A stretch of DNA of 15,124 nucleotides. Source: Candidatus Heimdallarchaeota archaeon (GTDB taxonomy: Archaea; Asgardarchaeota; Heimdallarchaeia; Heimdallarchaeales; Kariarchaeaceae). The position numbers and the translations under genes were made by a program. How positions within the stretch are numbered: the first letter of the stretch is position 1; every line of letters begins with the position of its first letter. The DNA is taken from assembly GCA_021399405.1 (NCBI GenBank), contig JAAFKL010000104.1:1-15124 (forward strand), read 5' to 3'. Shown here one piece after another: positions 13,316 through 15,124 of this stretch. The notes beneath the pieces were generated by a model. That model was not told the origin of the DNA, made no database searches, and saw only the letters and a list, made by a program, of their open reading frames with translations.

Positions 13316-14089
13316 ATGATTACAATCCCAGCAATCACTAGAGAAGGTATGATTGAAGTCGATCGCATTATGACTCAAGATCTTGGTATCGAAGTTCCAT
13401 TGATGATGGAACATGCTGGTCTCAATCTTGCAAAAATTACTTCAAAATACTATAAAAAATTGAACCTAAAGAAAATCATTGTGATAGCTGGAAGTGGAAA
13501 CAATGGGGGAGGTGGAATGGTTGCCGCACGTCGCCTAAAAAATTGGGGATTAGAAGTATCACTGGTTTTACCAAAAGGAATGCCGAGCCGCCCCATTCCT
13601 CAGATTCAGCTTGAAAGATCTCAAGAATGTGGAGTAAAAATTTTATATCAACTTCCTAACACCCAACTGAATGAAAGTTTAGTTATCGATGCTTATATCG
13701 GTTATAACTTTAAGGGAGAATTGACTGGAACGACTCAGGAGGTCATCAAATGGATGCGTCAGCAGAAATTGATTTGTCTTGACATTCCATCTGGTGCAGA
13801 TAGCTCAACAGGATTAAATCCTGGTCTTCTAGAACCAATTGCAACTGTAACTCTCGCATGGCCCAAAACTGGGCTTCTCAACCTACATCCTGGTAATATC
13901 GGACAGGTCTATTTAGTTGATATTGGCATCCCTTATTGGGTTTACGATAAACCAATGATGTACCACGGTCAGAAAGCAGATTTTGCTGTTTTACGTCAAC
14001 TAGCCCAACAATTTAACTCCAATTCTGTAATTCCTATCCAATTATCTAAAGATGGATGGTCATTTATATCTCCGAATGATACGAATTAA
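13316..14089 (+). CDS. nnrE: NAD(P)H-hydrate epimerase, stand-alone YjeF_N form
   Basis: Converts R-NAD(P)HX to the S form, the first step in repairing hydrated NAD(P)H (EC 5.1.99.6). The 257-residue protein has only the YjeF N-terminal domain; the NnrD dehydratase usually fused to it in bacteria and archaea is absent here. Visible motifs are the nucleotide loop G-S-G-N-N-G-G-G-G-M-V-A-A-R (59-72), D125 with A-Y-I-G-Y (126-130), L-D-I-P-S-G (155-160) and W-P-K-T-G-L (182-187). The usual G-D-G in the loop is G-G-G, a variant I recall from other stand-alone forms. About 40 residues after the Y-L-V-D-I-G-I-P segment form an unassigned tail. The gene has its own likely promoter and is followed by tRNA-Thr. 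Confidence 0.9.
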   Translation: MITIPAITREGMIEVDRIMTQDLGIEVPLMMEHAGLNLAKITSKYYKKLNLKKIIVIAGSGNNGGGGMVAARRLKNWGLEVSLVLPKGMPSRPIPQIQLERSQECGVKILYQLPNTQLNESLVIDAYIGYNFKGELTGTTQEVIKWMRQQKLICLDIPSGADSSTGLNPGLLEPIATVTLAWPKTGLLNLHPGNIGQVYLVDIGIPYWVYDKPMMYHGQKADFAVLRQLAQQFNSNSVIPIQLSKDGWSFISPNDTN

Positions 14090-14115
14090 TCTAAACTCGA
14101 TGTCAAGAGGGAACC

Positions 14116-14128
14116 ATAAAAAAATATG
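14116..14128 (+). promoter_or_regulatory. A/T-rich promoter element for tRNA-Thr
   Basis: The sequence ataaaaaaatatg ends about 30 nt before the first base of the tRNA. It lies within a perfect inverted repeat (accata at 14113-14118 and tatggt at 14125-14130, loop of six A). It could be the TATA box; a second AT-rich stretch (14132-14140) is an alternative. Confidence 0.4.
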
Positions 14129-14157
14129 GTAGAATATTATGATTTGGGATTAAATTT

Positions 14158-14231
14158 GCCTCAGTAGCTCAGCCCGGCAGAGCGAATCACTCGTAATGAT
14201 TAGGTCGCGGGTTCAACTCCCGCCTGGGGCT
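14158..14231 (+). tRNA. tRNA-Thr(CGT)
   Basis: A full cloverleaf can be drawn. The acceptor GCCTCAG pairs with CTGGGGC (one G-T pair). The D stem is GCTC/GAGC. The anticodon stem AATCA/TGATT closes the loop CTCGTAA, giving anticodon CGT, which reads the threonine codon ACG. The variable loop is AGGTC. The T stem GCGGG/CCCGC closes loop TTCAACT. The discriminator is T (14231), as is usual for archaeal tRNA-Thr, and CCA is not encoded. No intron is present. A run of T begins with the discriminator and probably ends transcription. Confidence 0.95.
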
Positions 14232-14237
14232 TTTTTT
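14231..14237 (+). terminator. T7 terminator after tRNA-Thr
   Basis: Seven T in a row begin at the discriminator base and are followed by ctttaatt. This oligo-T tract is a typical archaeal termination signal. Confidence 0.6.
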
Positions 14238-14287
14238 CTTTAATTATACTTAATCAGTTTCTCATTTCACAATTAATTTTTTCTAAT

Positions 14288-14377
14288 ATGCCAAATTTCA
14301 TCATAATTTGAAAAATATGTCATCATGGTTAAAACACTATTTCTTCGATCATGGCAAAATCTGTCATGATATTGAAA
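14288..14377. repeat. Imperfect direct repeat, two copies of about 27 bp
   Basis: Copy 1 (14288-14314) starts atgccaaatttc and copy 2 (14351-14377) starts atggcaaaatctg; both continue with tcat and end in ttgaaaa. The copies lie 63 bp apart just after the tRNA. The AT-rich content means some similarity is expected by chance. Confidence 0.3.
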
Positions 14378-14564
14378 ACACAAAATCTTGCATTTTCAAC
14401 TGGCTGACGGATAAGTGGACGTCAGACCTGGCTTATGAATTTGAGAAATTATTGATTGTATTTAAATTTTGGAGATGAGAGTTTATCACTTCAAAATCAT
14501 TTTTACATCCCAAACTAAACGTTTGAGTAGCTGAAGTTGATAAACAATTAGTATTGATATTTAA

Positions 14565-14598
14565 CTATATAAAATTCTGAACCAGAGTTGAGAATTTT
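14565..14598 (+). promoter_or_regulatory. Orphan TATA box overlapping a stable hairpin
   Basis: The TATA box ctatataaaa (14565-14574) overlaps the left arm of a hairpin: aaaattct (14571-14578) pairs with agaatttt (14591-14598), then a G-G mismatch, then aac/gtt closing a CAGA loop. Initiation would fall near 14595. No clear coding gene follows, so it may be an operator or the start of a small RNA. Confidence 0.35.
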
Positions 14599-14966
14599 GC
14601 AAGAATTCAATTATTTCTTAAATCATACCTGATGACAGTTTGATCTCACATAATGAATTTTTAAGTTCGTATACAGATGGACATATTGATCGAAATCTGC
14701 AATATGTTGATTTTTATAATCCTCAACTGATCCGTAGGAATTGTTGCCGTCTCCATCATCATAGTGGTCCAAACTCATATGTAATACTAGTTTTAGCCAC
14801 GCTTCTAATTATTTCTCCTTAATATTCAAGCATAATAGACACAAACTCAAAAAACCTTTCTAAATTTACATTTGAGTGAAATAATGAACGTTAAGAATAA
14901 ATCTTATTGATTTAATCGTGAAATATCCCAACTCGATTGTTATTCGAAACGGGATAGGTAAGTTTC

Positions 14967-15124
14967 TTGGCTAGGCGAGTTTTCTCAATTAAGGTTGTAT
15001 TACTCGGCGAGGGTGGAGTTGGAAAAACATCACTTCGCAAGGTCTATCTAGGAGAGGGATTCAAACAGAGTTATCAGATGACTATTGGTGCTGACTTTGC
15101 TGCAAAGAGGATAAAAATTAGTGA
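14967..15124 (+). CDS. Rab/Ras-like small GTPase, N-terminal part, cut by the window end
   Basis: The last 158 bp encode the first 52 residues of a eukaryote-type small GTPase. The frame starts after a TAG at 14955; TTG 14967 is the only standard start, with aggt 7 nt upstream. Visible parts are the first strand I-K-V-V-L-L, G1 G-E-G-G-V-G-K-T-S (14-22), and the switch I region with T39 in Y-Q-M-T-I-G-A-D-F (36-44), followed by strand K-R-I-K-I. T-I-G-x-D-F is the Rab-type effector loop, where Thr contacts the nucleotide-bound magnesium. Such Rab-like GTPases are an Asgard hallmark. Whether it ends in a prenylation signal cannot be seen. No adjacent regulator lies within the window on this side. 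Confidence 0.9.
   Translation, partial: MARRVFSIKVVLLGEGGVGKTSLRKVYLGEGFKQSYQMTIGADFAAKRIKIS

Larger units (their letters stand above)
14238..14966. other. Long spacer between tRNA-Thr and the small GTPase gene
   Basis: About 730 bp without a believable gene. A 60-codon TTG-started frame (14640-14822) has no promoter or motif support. The spacer holds an imperfect direct repeat (14288-14314 and 14351-14377), a hairpin-forming 6-bp inverted repeat ctgacg/cgtcag (14406-14427), and an orphan TATA box with a hairpin behind it (14565-14598). There is no copy of the tRNA 3' end that would mark an integrated element. Confidence 0.5.

Noticed and set aside
14158..14377. Integrated element using tRNA-Thr as attachment site
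   Set aside because: No second copy of the tRNA 3' end is visible and no integrase gene is seen next to it.
14630..14728. C-box-like TGATGAC with CTGA downstream
   Set aside because: The two boxes are about 90 nt apart, too far for a typical C/D sRNA, and the base before TGATGA is not a purine.
14640..14822. 60-codon frame from TTG in the right spacer
   Set aside because: Rare start, no homology pattern and no promoter at the right distance; the orphan TATA at 14565 would start RNA about 45 nt too early. A degraded gene remains possible.

Overview
The window is AT-rich archaeal DNA, most likely from an Asgard archaeon; a Heimdallarchaeia-like lineage is possible, but that finer placement is inference. 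The archaeal signs are coenzyme F420 genes (cofD, cofC), a short-form S-adenosylhomocysteine hydrolase, an Era-like GTPase with a DUF2073 partner and a COG3364-like zinc ribbon, an AK6/Fap7-type kinase, a tRNA-Thr with discriminator U and no encoded CCA, and TATA boxes about 23-27 nt upstream of many start codons (leaderless transcription). The Asgard sign is the Rab/Ras-like small GTPase entering at the right edge, with the effector-loop motif T-I-G-A-D-F. Two adjacent small longin/roadblock-like proteins also fit.

Layout, left to right. A truncated basic ORF leaves the left edge on the minus strand, followed by about 500 bp of AT-rich spacer. A double winged-helix regulator with an acidic tail (667-1434) converges on a minus-strand zinc-ribbon/coiled-coil protein (1462-2223). 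Next come a small winged-helix protein (2385-2765) with a strong T-rich terminator, and a probable F420 operon at 2897-5411: a metallo-beta-lactamase-fold protein that has lost its metal ligands, then CofD and CofC. Two small DNA- or metal-binding genes follow: a ribbon-helix-helix protein and a 57-residue DUF1922-like zinc ribbon.

At 5883-6913 two minus-strand genes encode longin/roadblock-like small proteins, one carrying a C-terminal winged helix. They diverge from an unrecognised 743-residue all-helical protein (7100-9331). A single-gene ahcY unit (9405-10679) converges on a two-gene minus operon (Era-like GTPase, then DUF2073 translated from a Shine-Dalgarno that overlaps the GTPase stop). 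Divergent from that operon is a plus-strand run: zinc ribbon, AK6/Fap7-like kinase, YkgJ-type cysteine-cluster protein, then a stand-alone NAD(P)H-hydrate epimerase. A tRNA-Thr(CGT) closes this run. About 730 bp without a convincing gene (but with an orphan TATA box over a good hairpin) precedes the Rab-like GTPase cut by the window end.

How the genes fit together. CofC and CofD catalyse consecutive steps of F420 side-chain assembly. AhcY clears the product inhibitor of SAM-dependent methyltransferases. NnrE repairs damaged NAD(P)H. The Era-like GTPase, DUF2073, zinc ribbon and AK6/Fap7 genes suggest a translation or ribosome-linked housekeeping neighbourhood. The longin-like pair, the helical protein and the Rab-like GTPase are the least understood part and the best candidates for an undescribed, eukaryote-like system.
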